From DATFHX01 sp035247945 (GTDB lineage Bacteria; Patescibacteriota; Saccharimonadia; Saccharimonadales; Saccharimonadaceae), in the NCBI GenBank assembly GCA_035247945.1, contig DATFHX010000003.1, positions 1 through 35,257 of the forward strand: a stretch of 35,257 nt of DNA, in the 5' to 3' direction. Shown in pieces: positions 6,747 through 14,841 of this stretch. Numbering within the stretch: position 1 is the first letter of the stretch; each line of letters opens with the position of its first letter. Made by a program: the position numbers and the translations under genes. A model generated the notes under the pieces. It made no database searches. It saw nothing but the letters and a program-made list of their open reading frames with translations, and was not told the DNA's origin.

Positions 6747-8495
6747 CTACCCCTTCGGTTGTAATTTCAAATAATCAAGCATCCAGTTCGATATATCAGT
6801 AAAAATCGGCATGGCATCTTTGTTTCCGGCAAGATTCATGTTCTTTCCAGACACTTGCACCATTATGACATATCGAGGCGATTCCGCACTATTACCACCA
6901 TACCCAAGGTACGTACCAACCGTCTGGTTATCAACGTAGTGGCCGTTCTCAATCGTTTGAGACGTACCTGTCTTACCCCCGATGTAATACCCCGGCTTGT
7001 CATCTTTAGCATAAAAATCAGAACGAGCCGTATGTACCATAGCTCGAAGTTTTGAAGATGCATCGGCACTAATCACCCCGTTATAGGTTGTTTTGGCTGG
7101 TGCAGCACTAAATTTGGAACCATCATCGCTCATCGTACCAGCGAGTACCGTTGGTGTGTGGTAGGTTCCACCGTTAATAATCGAACTAAAGGCGGCGCAG
7201 GCCTGCACCATCGTGACGTCCATACCCTGACCAAAAGCCATATTTGAGTAACGGACCGCTCCGCCATCGGGATCGGTTGGCGCTATCACCGTCCCTGGAG
7301 ACTCACCGGCAACCTCAACTCCTGTGAGAATGCCGAGACGGAATTTGTCGTGGAAGTAGCTGTACATCGTGTCGCGTGCTTGTCGATTAATACTCGAACC
7401 ATCACCGAGACGCTCCGCAATAGTGACGAATCCAGTATTGAGCGAGTAGTTCATCGCCTTCTGGAATGTAATTGTTCCCGTATAACCCTTAGTTGCGTTG
7501 CTAATCGTACGGTCTTCTACCTTTATCGAGTCAGTGTTTACATAGGTAGAATCAGGTTCCACAATTCCTTTATCAAGCCCCACCGCCATCGTCATCGCCT
7601 TGACGTCAGACCCTGGTTCGTACGGTGCGCTGACAGTCGCGTTATTAAAGGCTGCAGCATCAGCCACCTTTGTATACTCCGCCGGGTTATAGGTTGGCAA
7701 ATTTGCCATAGCAATAATTTTTCCTGTTTGTGGATCCATCACCATGACACTACCATTAGTTGCGTGCGTACGCTGCAACCCTGCAGCAAGTGCCTTCTCA
7801 GCATATGCCTGTACATTTCGGTCAATCGTAAGGACAACATTCTTACCGTTCTGCGCCGGCTCGTAGATATAATTTCCTCCAATCGTAAGGGGAACATTAC
7901 TGACGTCGGTGACAGACTGCATAAGTCCATCTTTCCCCTTAAGATCCGCATCGAGCTTCTCTTCAACACCGTACTGGCCTTTACCCTCATTATTGACAAA
8001 GCCAAGGGTCTGCGACGCCAGCTGCCCTTCTGGATAGACGCGCTGGGTCTCCTCTTGGAAACCAATACCCTTTAGACTTTCCTTCTTAATAAGTTCTGCC
8101 TGCTTTCGCGTTACTTTCGTCGCAAGGATCTGGTACCGAGATTCTTTTTTCGAAAGCAGTGCGTCGAGGTTATCTCGAGCATTGCCACCTGCCACACGTC
8201 GGATGGTATCTATTACTTTGCCGTCGTTTTCAACAACCTTAGGATCAGCAAAAACCGTGTACACGGTCTCATTAAGCACGAGTTTTACTGGAGAATCACC
8301 ATCCATTGCATAAATCTCACCGCGCTTTGCAGGAATGATCCGCTGCTTGAGCTGCTCTTCGTTAGCAAGGCCAACATAGTGGTCGTGCTGAATCACCTGC
8401 AAATAAAAAAGACGCACGATAAACACTGCCATAACGACCAAGGTCAATATAGCAAGCATCCGCGTGCGGCTTCCTTTTGTAAGATTGAGTTGCAT
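6747..8495 (-). CDS. ftsI: FtsI/PBP2-type class B penicillin-binding protein
   Basis: This is the septal D,D-transpeptidase partner of FtsW. The 582-aa protein has a short cytoplasmic tail and one membrane helix (about 12-32), a PBP dimerisation/pedestal domain (about 50-210), and a transpeptidase domain with all three motifs: SxxK at S296-K299 (EPGSDVK), SxN at S351-N353 (YSLN) and KTG at 508-510 (GGKTGTSQ). There are no PASTA repeats. It follows the ftsL-like gene by 11 bp. The complete active site argues that this organism cross-links its own septal wall even though its metabolism is probably reduced. Confidence 0.95.
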   Translation of the reverse strand: MQLNLTKGSRTRMLAILTLVVMAVFIVRLFYLQVIQHDHYVGLANEEQLKQRIIPAKRGEIYAMDGDSPVKLVLNETVYTVFADPKVVENDGKVIDTIRRVAGGNARDNLDALLSKKESRYQILATKVTRKQAELIKKESLKGIGFQEETQRVYPEGQLASQTLGFVNNEGKGQYGVEEKLDADLKGKDGLMQSVTDVSNVPLTIGGNYIYEPAQNGKNVVLTIDRNVQAYAEKALAAGLQRTHATNGSVMVMDPQTGKIIAMANLPTYNPAEYTKVADAAAFNNATVSAPYEPGSDVKAMTMAVGLDKGIVEPDSTYVNTDSIKVEDRTISNATKGYTGTITFQKAMNYSLNTGFVTIAERLGDGSSINRQARDTMYSYFHDKFRLGILTGVEVAGESPGTVIAPTDPDGGAVRYSNMAFGQGMDVTMVQACAAFSSIINGGTYHTPTVLAGTMSDDGSKFSAAPAKTTYNGVISADASSKLRAMVHTARSDFYAKDDKPGYYIGGKTGTSQTIENGHYVDNQTVGTYLGYGGNSAESPRYVIMVQVSGKNMNLAGNKDAMPIFTDISNWMLDYLKLQPKG

Positions 8496-8506
8496 CAGGT
8501 TCTTAT

Positions 8507-8860
8507 TTATTCACCGACATAGTCAGTCTTTTCAGGCGTCGTCATAGCACGTGCAACACTGCTGTTTTGCACGTTATCAAGTGCAGTCAGTCGAGCATTC
8601 TCGACTTCAAGATCAGTCTTCTGCGTAGCAAGCTCTGCAATCTTTGTATCAATTGCCTGCGCTTCGTAGTCGTAGCTGGTTGCGCGTGTAGCCTGCGTCA
8701 AGTATATCAAACCAAGGACTGTAATCATAAGGGCTACAAGCACTGTATGCGTCACAGGGCCGAGTTTGACGTTCGAAGCGTATCGAGTGGTGTTTTGGTT
8801 GCGATTCCAACTGCGTCCTTGTTGACGCACTCCGAATTGAGCAGTTCGTGAATATGACAT
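8507..8860 (-). CDS. ftsL: FtsL-like divisome protein
   Basis: The 117-aa bitopic protein has a polar basic cytoplasmic tail (1-35), one membrane helix (about 36-55, HTVLVALMITVLGLIYLT) and an outer heptad-rich segment (about 62-95, IDTKIAELATQKTDLEVENARL) that should form a coiled coil. Its place directly before ftsI is the FtsL place in dcw clusters. FtsL/FtsB-type proteins couple FtsQ to activation of FtsWI. Primary sequence does not separate FtsL from FtsB/DivIC, so position decides the name. Confidence 0.75.
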   Translation of the reverse strand: MSYSRTAQFGVRQQGRSWNRNQNTTRYASNVKLGPVTHTVLVALMITVLGLIYLTQATRATSYDYEAQAIDTKIAELATQKTDLEVENARLTALDNVQNSSVARAMTTPEKTDYVGE

Positions 8861-8900
8861 TTTATGTGGTGGTTTTTGTTTAGCGGTTAGTTTTTCTCTT

Positions 8901-8944
8901 TTGGTGGCGCACCCACCCTACGACACGTACGGTAGGCGCGCCAA
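8901..8944. other. Imperfect long hairpin between rsmH and ftsL
   Basis: TTGG...GCGC...TACG and its partner form an interrupted stem across 8901-8944. It is not followed by a T run in the direction of transcription, so it does not look like a terminator; an mRNA processing or stability element is possible. Confidence 0.3.
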
Positions 8945-8960
8945 ATACGTATGACGCCTA

Positions 8961-9026
8961 TTATTTGAAACGAACAGTTACCTGGGTTTCGACAGACGCG
9001 TTTTGTACTGGGATGTGAATAGGCAT
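8961..9026 (-). CDS. Possible 21-aa peptide between rsmH and ftsL
   Basis: An ATG at 9026, preceded by AAAGGG about 10 nt upstream, opens 21 codons (MPIHIPVQNASVETQ, then VTVRFK). It lies in the 190-nt gap between rsmH and the ftsL-like gene. The peptide is beta-like and basic at its end. Only the ribosome binding site supports it, so it may be chance. Confidence 0.25.
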   Translation of the reverse strand: MPIHIPVQNASVETQVTVRFK

Positions 9027-9051
9027 TGGTTTTTAGCCCTTTCTTTTTTGT

Positions 9052-9942
9052 TTATTTTTTCACAGCGACTCGAAGCTTAGCGCTTCGTGAACGCGGATTG
9101 TGAACATCGTAAATGTCCCCAGCAAGCGGCTTCTTAGTAAGGACCGTTAGTTCGGCCTCATATCCCGCATTTCTTTGTTCAGCAAAGAATTGCTTTACGA
9201 GTCGATCTTCAAGACTATGAAAGCTGATAATACCTACCCTTCCACCTTTTTTCAAAAGCTTTGGAAGGAGTGGCAACAGTTCTTCAACCTGTCTTAGTTC
9301 TTGATTGACCGCAATGCGGAGCGCTTGAAAGGTACGCGTAGCGGGGTGGATCTTTTTCCACTTTCCTACATGATGTTGCTTAACAAGTTCAGCGAGCTCC
9401 TGGGTTGTATGGAGTGGTCGGTTGTCTACAATCGCCTGAGCGATGCGTTTTGCCTGACCATACGGCTCCTCGCCATACGTAGCAATGATACGAGCAAGTT
9501 CGTCTCGACTCAAAGTATTTACTAACGTTTCCGCAGTAACTTCCTGTCGACGATCCATGCGCATATCAAGTGGACCATTGTGTGTAAAGGAAAACCCTCG
9601 TTCGCCCTTGTCGAGCTGTGGTGATGACACCCCCAAATCAACAAGTACGATATTAAATTGCTTCCCCTCATTAACCAGCTGCTGCGAAGCACTGGCAAAA
9701 TCGGTGTGAAGCAAAGTGACTCCCTTCTTCGTAAACCTTTCGAGCTGCGAAATTGCATACTCATCTCGATCTACGAGGACAGAATCAACGTAATTTTCTG
9801 TTATTGCTAAAAACGCACCAGCATGACCACCGTATCCCGCCGTCAGATCGAGATAGTTCTCTCCCTGAATAGGATGCAGCGCATCAAGTGAAGCGTCTAG
9901 TAAAACAGGAACATGATGTGGTGGATGTTCTTTAATACTCAT
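9052..9942 (-). CDS. rsmH: RsmH, 16S rRNA m4C1402 methyltransferase
   Basis: RsmH (MraW) uses SAM to N4-methylate C1402 in the ribosomal P site. The 296-aa protein begins with the family signature HVPVLLDASLDAL, followed by the SAM motif YLDLTAGYGGHAGAFL, then VLVDLGVSSPQLD and RGFSFTHNGPLDMRM, and ends with GIISFHSLEDRLVKQFF and NPRSRSAKLRV. AAGGGGAG lies just before the ATG. It is second in the dcw operon, separated from mraZ by 350 nt of structured non-coding DNA, which is unusual because these two genes are normally nearly adjacent. Confidence 0.95.
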   Translation of the reverse strand: MSIKEHPPHHVPVLLDASLDALHPIQGENYLDLTAGYGGHAGAFLAITENYVDSVLVDRDEYAISQLERFTKKGVTLLHTDFASASQQLVNEGKQFNIVLVDLGVSSPQLDKGERGFSFTHNGPLDMRMDRRQEVTAETLVNTLSRDELARIIATYGEEPYGQAKRIAQAIVDNRPLHTTQELAELVKQHHVGKWKKIHPATRTFQALRIAVNQELRQVEELLPLLPKLLKKGGRVGIISFHSLEDRLVKQFFAEQRNAGYEAELTVLTKKPLAGDIYDVHNPRSRSAKLRVAVKK

Positions 9943-10292
9943 AAACTCCCCTTATTCTACCCTAGTCGTGATGACTATGCTAGTTTCCGGGTTTGTTCTC
10001 GAGATCACCTAACTGGCAGCAGAGTGTATGTTTGTTTTTGTGGTTCTATGTGTTTGTTTTTGTAATAAGTGTCCAAACGTTTTAAGTAGGGTTACTGTGT
10101 AACTCATACACGCTTGGTTGAGAGACTTATGTGTGAGGTGGAGTTTTTGGGAGGTGTTGTGTAAAAGGAAGGTGCGACGGCGCTTTTTAGTGTGGTGCCG
10201 CAGACCCACTCTCTGCTACCAGATAGTTGACCTCGAGAGTTATGTCTTTACTATCTGGTCCAAATTGTTAATGTGCTCAGGATGATTTCACT
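9943..10292 (-). ncRNA. Candidate structured RNA or 5' leader between mraZ and rsmH
   Basis: This 350-nt gap has no convincing gene; a 66-codon frame at 10009-10209 starts at GTG without a ribosome binding site. Two structures compete. One is a local hairpin, 10219-10227 with 10250-10258 (CCAGATAGT/ACTATCTGG, 9 bp). The other is a long imperfect pairing of about 9996-10024 with 10206-10238, which closes a 180-nt interior and uses one arm of the local hairpin. Read on the minus strand, the interior (10025-10165) is almost free of G and contains CCUCC and CUCCACCU, complementary to Shine-Dalgarno sequences. It does not show the conserved boxes of RNase P RNA, tmRNA or SRP RNA. The region is either a regulatory leader of rsmH or a small RNA. 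Confidence 0.4.
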
Positions 10293-10655
10293 CTAGATGT
10301 CTGCGTCTGGAGGTAAAATTCTCCAGTAGGCGCCCGCACGTACCGCAATAAGCTCACGGTCAATTCCCGCATAATCGAGCAGATGCTGCTCAATTGTCAC
10401 GCGACCTTGTTTTTGGTCGAGATCAGCTGCAGTCTTGCCGCGACGGAACTTTACGTTTAGATCGGCAATCTTCTCATCGAGAATATTACCGTCGAGCGCA
10501 GGTTCCACTTCTCTGTCCCATACCGATTTTGGGTAGAGGTGCAAATACTTGCCAAATCCCCTCGTAAGAACAACACCGCTTGCTAATTCATTTCGAAGCT
10601 CCGTCGGTATGGTAAGCCGACGCTTGTCATCAAGCTTTCGTTCGAAATAATCCAT
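10293..10655 (-). CDS. mraZ: MraZ transcriptional regulator of the dcw operon
   Basis: The 120-aa protein has two AbrB-like half domains, each with the family's DxK.RLTIP-type loop: ERKLDDKRRLTIPTELR near the N terminus and KQGRVTIEQHLLDYAGI in the second half. It is somewhat shorter than the usual 140-150 aa. MraZ binds repeated TGGG-type boxes in its own promoter and controls the division operon; such boxes are visible upstream. The mRNA leader would be about 100 nt. AAGGA lies about 11 nt before the ATG. Confidence 0.93.
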   Translation of the reverse strand: MDYFERKLDDKRRLTIPTELRNELASGVVLTRGFGKYLHLYPKSVWDREVEPALDGNILDEKIADLNVKFRRGKTAADLDQKQGRVTIEQHLLDYAGIDRELIAVRAGAYWRILPPDADI

Positions 10656-10739
10656 CGCCGTGGTGGTCCTTGCCGGTTCTCGGCTGTGCGCGTTAGAGTT
10701 ATTTTTTAAATTAGTGGTGTTTCTGTTTTTGTGGGGTTA

Positions 10740-10790
10740 CCCACTTTCTTCCACTGACCTTACTATACTACCCACAATTACCCACTACAA
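10740..10790 (-). promoter_or_regulatory. Promoter of the dcw operon with MraZ operator boxes
   Basis: On the minus strand, -35 TTGTAG (10790-10785) and -10 TATAGT (10767-10762) are 17 bp apart. GTGGG boxes at 10785-10781 and 10775-10771 lie inside the spacer, and GTGGA (10754-10750) and GTGGG (10744-10740) lie downstream. The spacing is 10, 21 and 10 bp, that is, boxes on one face of the helix. This matches known MraZ operators (TGGG repeats with a 10-bp period) and implies autorepression. Confidence 0.75.
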
Positions 10791-10827
10791 GTCTTATTTT
10801 CGTTTCCAGGATGCGCCACAACCCACC

Positions 10828-10896
10828 TTTTCCACACTATTGTGGAAAATAGCAATCCGTAACAGAGGTCCGAAAAAGCAGAAAAACTGTGGATAA
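10828..10896. promoter_or_regulatory. DnaA-box-like sites upstream of mraZ
   Basis: TTTTCCACA (10828-10836), the inverse TTGTGGAAAA (10840-10849) and TGTGGATAA (10888-10896, an exact TTATCCACA on the other strand) lie within 69 bp. The first two form an 8-bp hairpin. No dnaA, dnaN or other origin gene is in the window. They could be DnaA regulatory sites near the division operon or coincidence in AT-rich DNA. Confidence 0.35.
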
Positions 10897-10918
10897 ATTT
10901 TCCATTTTACGAGATACC

Positions 10919-11554
10919 TTAATTAGATCGATTAACATCCAAAAACGGAAGAATAGCATGGACGAGAATTGTACGGACATCGATTCGCCAATTTGCCTCA
11001 CGGACGTAGGCAATATCACAGTGCTTTCTAGCCTCCAGATATGCCCTACTTTGAATTTTATATTTCCGACTCGAAACCCCGAACCGCCCCGTCCAACCAG
11101 GCGTCACTGAACTATATGCCGCATACCAGGCTGCGAAATCTTCCGGAGATAAACGAGCAGCCATGAGATCAATGTCTGCCTGCAGGAGTGGCCGTGGCCC
11201 AACAAGCGACATATTGCCAATAAGAACATTAATAGCAATCTGTGGAACTTCATCTAAGATAAGCCATCGAAGCACTCGACCGAGACGCGTAGCTCTTGCA
11301 TCACTCGATCCCTGACTGGGTTCCACAGATCGATGCTTTCCGAGCGTGGTTAGTTTATAAAAGCGAAAAGGCACACCATTCTTCCCTACTCTCCACTGCG
11401 TAAAGAGAGGTTTTGTTTGGTCAAAAACAAGAATGAGCACCATAAGGGTGCCCATAAGCAAAACAAGAAATGGGAGTGCGAGCAGTACAAGACAGACGTC
11501 GAACCACCGCTTTCTCCGACTTTCGATCCAAGAACTGCGCTCTAATTCGTTCAA
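10919..11554 (-). CDS. Polyprenyl-phosphate sugar-1-phosphate transferase (bacterial sugar transferase family)
   Basis: These enzymes load the first sugar phosphate onto undecaprenyl phosphate for surface glycans. The 211-aa protein has the N-terminal reentrant membrane helix after RRKRWFDVCLV, then the family motifs FTQWRVGKNGVPFRFYKLTT, LDEVPQIAINVLIGNMSLVGPRPL and TPGWTGRFGVSS. It corresponds to the catalytic domain alone (PglC-like, short form). The start is TTG at 11554; no ATG occurs before residue 34, which would remove the membrane helix. It lies 22 nt downstream of a small membrane protein gene. The substrate cannot be told from the sequence. Confidence 0.85.
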   Translation of the reverse strand: MNELERSSWIESRRKRWFDVCLVLLALPFLVLLMGTLMVLILVFDQTKPLFTQWRVGKNGVPFRFYKLTTLGKHRSVEPSQGSSDARATRLGRVLRWLILDEVPQIAINVLIGNMSLVGPRPLLQADIDLMAARLSPEDFAAWYAAYSSVTPGWTGRFGVSSRKYKIQSRAYLEARKHCDIAYVREANWRIDVRTILVHAILPFLDVNRSN

Positions 11555-11576
11555 TAGTCTATCGGAATACTAACTT

Positions 11577-11783
11577 CTAACCAATGAAAAACGAGGAGAG
11601 TGCGTTATTATACTGCGACGTCACTTGGAGCGTAAGCCACAAGGCAAACACCATGACATTAGCGACAATAGATACGATTAATAATGAATTACGAAGATCC
11701 TGTGACACAGTTGAGGCTGCACCCTCCAGTGGAGATAGTTCTTCAGTTGTTGTTTCAAATTCGTTTTTGTTTTGCTTTACCAT
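11577..11783 (-). CDS. Small membrane protein, 68 aa
   Basis: The protein has an acidic cytoplasmic part (residues 1-30, Glu/Thr rich) and one membrane helix (about 33-53, LLIVSIVANVMVFALWLTL) with a short outer tail. I know no family for it. TATGTT lies 6 nt before the ATG, a possible but weak leaderless promoter. It stands between the HAD protein and the sugar transferase on the same strand and may be a partner of the latter. Confidence 0.6.
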   Translation of the reverse strand: MVKQNKNEFETTTEELSPLEGAASTVSQDLRNSLLIVSIVANVMVFALWLTLQVTSQYNNALSSFFIG

Positions 11784-11804
11784 GTAACTAACATAGCATT
11801 TTGC

Positions 11805-12542
11805 TTATGTTTTGTCAACTACCTCACTATAATCGTGATTAAAAAGCAATTCTATGGCGCCACGTAAGCCATACGTAACCGAGACATTGCTTGGAAGCTG
11901 CTCAAGAATTTCATCAGGCCAAGATGCCCCGGGAGCAATTGCACAAATTCCTCGAACCTCATGTGGAAGCCCTACAAAACTTATTGGTTTGTCATCAATA
12001 AACACAAGGCTACGCGCCAAAATCGGCACGCTTCCACCTACAGGACGTGGAATCAAAAAACCGTCATCAGTCTGCCACGAGCTAATAAGACGAGACTTCT
12101 CTACATCGTGCGTCACGAGATGTGGAATTTCCGCGAGTCCTGCTGCATCAAGCTTGGCAAGTTGCCACGCATCCCCTCCATAGGTAACAATTCCGTAGCG
12201 ATACCCATTATCTCGAAGTTGCCCCAGAAGCTCACCAGCGTACGGTTCAAGCACATCCTGCATCTGCGCTTCGGCGACAAACATGCGCATAATGTCATGC
12301 CACACTTCAGGACCATCAAGCCCTTTCCCATCTAGCACGGTCATGACGTAGCGTGCCGTATCAAATGAACCACCCTCTCGCTCATATTCACGCCGAGCCA
12401 TATTCATCTCATCAGAGACAATACCGAGTTCGCGTTCCACGATTTGCTCCAGAAGCGTCTGCAGCTTTTCGGTATTCACGAGACACCGATCCATGTCGAG
12501 AATATAGAAGGTCTCTACTACCTCCACATTATGACTTGGCAT
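11805..12542 (-). CDS. HAD-superfamily hydrolase
   Basis: I start the gene at the ATG at 12542, preceded by GGAGGTG at 8 nt; it overlaps the yvcK end by 14 bp. The 245-aa product has the HAD nucleophile motif FYILDMDRCLVNT (D16 and D18), a helical cap, VTYGGDAW as the motif II region and VFIDDKPISF as the acidic motif IV. It is therefore probably a phosphatase or phosphotransferase of unknown substrate. Coupling to yvcK suggests a shared role in nucleotide-sugar or wall precursor control, which is inference. Confidence 0.8.
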   Translation of the reverse strand: MPSHNVEVVETFYILDMDRCLVNTEKLQTLLEQIVERELGIVSDEMNMARREYEREGGSFDTARYVMTVLDGKGLDGPEVWHDIMRMFVAEAQMQDVLEPYAGELLGQLRDNGYRYGIVTYGGDAWQLAKLDAAGLAEIPHLVTHDVEKSRLISSWQTDDGFLIPRPVGGSVPILARSLVFIDDKPISFVGLPHEVRGICAIAPGASWPDEILEQLPSNVSVTYGLRGAIELLFNHDYSEVVDKT

Positions 12543-13539
12543 CTCTATACACCTCCATAAGCGCCCGCGCAATCGACGGAGCGTCGTGACGAATGAGAGA
12601 ACGAGTCACAGGCAGTTTATCCCCCTTATGCGCTTTTGCAATCTCACCAAGAAATCTTCCTCCTACGGTCTGGTAATGTTGCTTCTTCAGCACCGACGAA
12701 CGCGCCACTACCAACTGACCTCCTTCACGCTCATATCGTTCAAGAAGATCAGCTGCAGGCTTTTGGTCGTTATAGAGTACATAATCAAGAAACGCGCCGC
12801 CAGCAAATCGTTCGATTTCAGCCGCATGATCCGCAACATCGAAACCATCCGTCTGCCCCTGTTTTGTCACGAGGTTGGAAACATAGATCTTTACCGCATC
12901 CGTTTGGAGTAAGGCATCACCAATACCATCGATAACGAGCAGTGGCCCTAATGAGGTATAAAGATCACCCGGCGCAATGACGACAAGATCAGCCTGCGTA
13001 ATTGCCGCAATGGCATCCGGATTTACGACAGGCTGCGGCGTAAGCGCAAGTTCTGCACGTCGTGGATCATAGTCAAATGATTTCGCATCAATAACAGCTT
13101 CTCCTGTGAGTGATTCCTCCGGCCAGGTCATACGAAGGCGAACGTCATCCAGCGTCGCAGGAATCACCACTCCGTTGATACGAAGAATCTCAGATGCGGT
13201 CTCGACCGCTTCGCTAAAATCACCCGTCATTTTCTCGAGCGCACTGAGAAGCAGATTACCAAAGGCATGTCCCGCAAACGTGCCCTCGTTAAAGCGGTAG
13301 TTAAAAAGGTCCCTAATCTTAGGAGAGTCGCTAAGCGCCACAAGACACTGACGGATGTCTCCTGGAGGAAGCGTACCGAGTTCATCACGGAGTACCCCTG
13401 TACTTCCACCATCATCAGCCATATTTACGATTGCCGCAATCGAATGCGAGTGGTGTTTCAGTGCGCTCAGGAGTGTAAAGCTTCCCGTTCCGCCGCCAAG
13501 TACAGCAATTTTAAGATGGTTTCGCGGAAAGGGATTCAT
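12529..13539 (-). CDS. yvcK: YvcK/GlmR-type regulator (CofD-like family)
   Basis: The 336-aa protein has the family hallmarks: KIAVLGGGTGSFTLLSALK at the N terminus, VNMADDGGSTGVLRDELGTLPPGDIRQCLVALS, FNYRFNEGTFAGHAFGNLLLSAL and VVIAPGDLYTSLGPLL. YvcK proteins bind UDP-sugars, as shown in Firmicutes and mycobacteria, and tune carbon flow to cell wall precursors. The C-terminal part is complete. It starts 5 bp after the GH1 gene and overlaps the HAD gene, so the three form one transcription unit. A transferase role on F420 (CofD) is unlikely, given this N-terminal motif set. Confidence 0.9.
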   Translation of the reverse strand: MNPFPRNHLKIAVLGGGTGSFTLLSALKHHSHSIAAIVNMADDGGSTGVLRDELGTLPPGDIRQCLVALSDSPKIRDLFNYRFNEGTFAGHAFGNLLLSALEKMTGDFSEAVETASEILRINGVVIPATLDDVRLRMTWPEESLTGEAVIDAKSFDYDPRRAELALTPQPVVNPDAIAAITQADLVVIAPGDLYTSLGPLLVIDGIGDALLQTDAVKIYVSNLVTKQGQTDGFDVADHAAEIERFAGGAFLDYVLYNDQKPAADLLERYEREGGQLVVARSSVLKKQHYQTVGGRFLGEIAKAHKGDKLPVTRSLIRHDAPSIARALMEVYRDAKS

Positions 13540-13544
13540 ATACG

Positions 13545-14804
13545 TTACAGTCCTCGTAGGTGTTTAATAATTTTTCCAAACCAGAGCGCGCTGGGTCGAA
13601 GCGTACGCTGCTGCGTCTTGTAATCGACTGCAGCAAGCCCAAAGCGCGGCCAGATACCCCTATCCCACTCAAAGTTGTCTGTGAGGCTCCAGTGGAGATA
13701 TCCTTCTAAGCGCACGCCGTTATCGAGCGCTCGCTGCATACCAATCAGCGTTTGGGTTATCCACCATTGTCGCTGCTCATCCGCACTATCCGCTAGACCA
13801 TTTTCCGTAATAATGATAGGAAGCCCATATTTCTCATAAAGGCGTTCGAGTGCAAACTCAATATTAACTGGACTCAGATCCCACCCAAGATCGCTCATGT
13901 GTTCATTTGGATTGTGGACACGGTATCCATACACCCTATAGCTAAAGTAATAATTAACACCCAGCCAATCGCAGTTTTTTCGAATGCGACGGAGGAAGTA
14001 ATCGTCCCAGGCATACTGCAGTACATCCGCCGTCTTACGACTTAGGAGCGAGTCGTCTCCAGCGTAGTAGTAGATCGAGTTCTTGGCGACCGACACCTTA
14101 TACCGCCTGCCAAGTCCATGAATCATTTGCGCCGTCTGGTTATGCGCATATATTAGGTTATTAAGTACTCGAAAAAAGAGTACTTTATTTGTTATATTCG
14201 GCGTCCAACTCCCAGTCAGGTAGCTTTCATTGGCATAGACTACAGGCTCATTAATCGTAATAACATACTTCACAGATGAACCTAGCTCGCGCAGAATCTT
14301 TTCTGCAAAGCGTACAAAATACTTTACATTTGAGCGCTTCTCAAACCCACCAAGTGCCGTAAACCAGGTTGGTAGTGTAAAGTGAAAAAGTGTAAGCATC
14401 GGCTCAATACCACGCCTCCGAAGCTCAGCTATATATTCCTTGTAGTGGTCAATCGCCTCAACGTTCCAAGCACCCTCGCGGGGCTCAATCCTGGACCACT
14501 CAACACTGAACCGAAACATGTTCATGTTGAGTTTTTCAATAAGATCGAAGTCATCCTCGTATAGATGGTAGTGATCTGTCGCCCTTCCTGAAACATAGTT
14601 ACCGGGATCAGTCGCCTCTTCCTTTACTCGGTCCCAAGAATCCAGATCTCCCCACTGGTGTGGTGCCTGAGCAGCCTTTGCCTTGGCATTCTCAAGCTCC
14701 CATACCGTCCATTGGTTATGAGTGCCCCCTTCTACCTGATGTGCGCTTGAAGCCGCCCCCCAGAAGAAATTTTTTGGAAATGACAGACGTGGTTTTTGCT
14801 GCAT
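13545..14804 (-). CDS. Glycoside hydrolase family 1 (beta-glucosidase-like)
   Basis: The 419-aa protein is a full GH1 barrel: FPKNFFWGAASSAHQVEGG at the N terminus, FRFSVEWSRIEP, the acid/base motif TINEP (E186), the nucleophile motif ITENG (E334) and the aglycone signature HWSLTDNFEW (371-380). There is no signal peptide, so it works in the cytoplasm on imported or internal glycosides. It heads a unit with yvcK and the HAD gene. A TATAAT box lies 8 nt before the ATG and there is no Shine-Dalgarno, consistent with a leaderless or nearly leaderless mRNA. Substrate preference cannot be read from the sequence. Confidence 0.92.
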   Translation of the reverse strand: MQQKPRLSFPKNFFWGAASSAHQVEGGTHNQWTVWELENAKAKAAQAPHQWGDLDSWDRVKEEATDPGNYVSGRATDHYHLYEDDFDLIEKLNMNMFRFSVEWSRIEPREGAWNVEAIDHYKEYIAELRRRGIEPMLTLFHFTLPTWFTALGGFEKRSNVKYFVRFAEKILRELGSSVKYVITINEPVVYANESYLTGSWTPNITNKVLFFRVLNNLIYAHNQTAQMIHGLGRRYKVSVAKNSIYYYAGDDSLLSRKTADVLQYAWDDYFLRRIRKNCDWLGVNYYFSYRVYGYRVHNPNEHMSDLGWDLSPVNIEFALERLYEKYGLPIIITENGLADSADEQRQWWITQTLIGMQRALDNGVRLEGYLHWSLTDNFEWDRGIWPRFGLAAVDYKTQQRTLRPSALWFGKIIKHLRGL

Positions 14805-14841
14805 ATGGAACCATTATACAGTTTCAGTGTAAAATAAGGGA

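Noticed and set aside
10009..10209. 66-codon minus-strand frame between mraZ and rsmH
   Set aside because: GTG start without Shine-Dalgarno, very basic low-complexity product, and it lies across paired structure, which explains the open frame better through base bias.
9943..10292. RNase P RNA, tmRNA or SRP RNA
   Set aside because: None of their conserved core boxes could be found on either strand.
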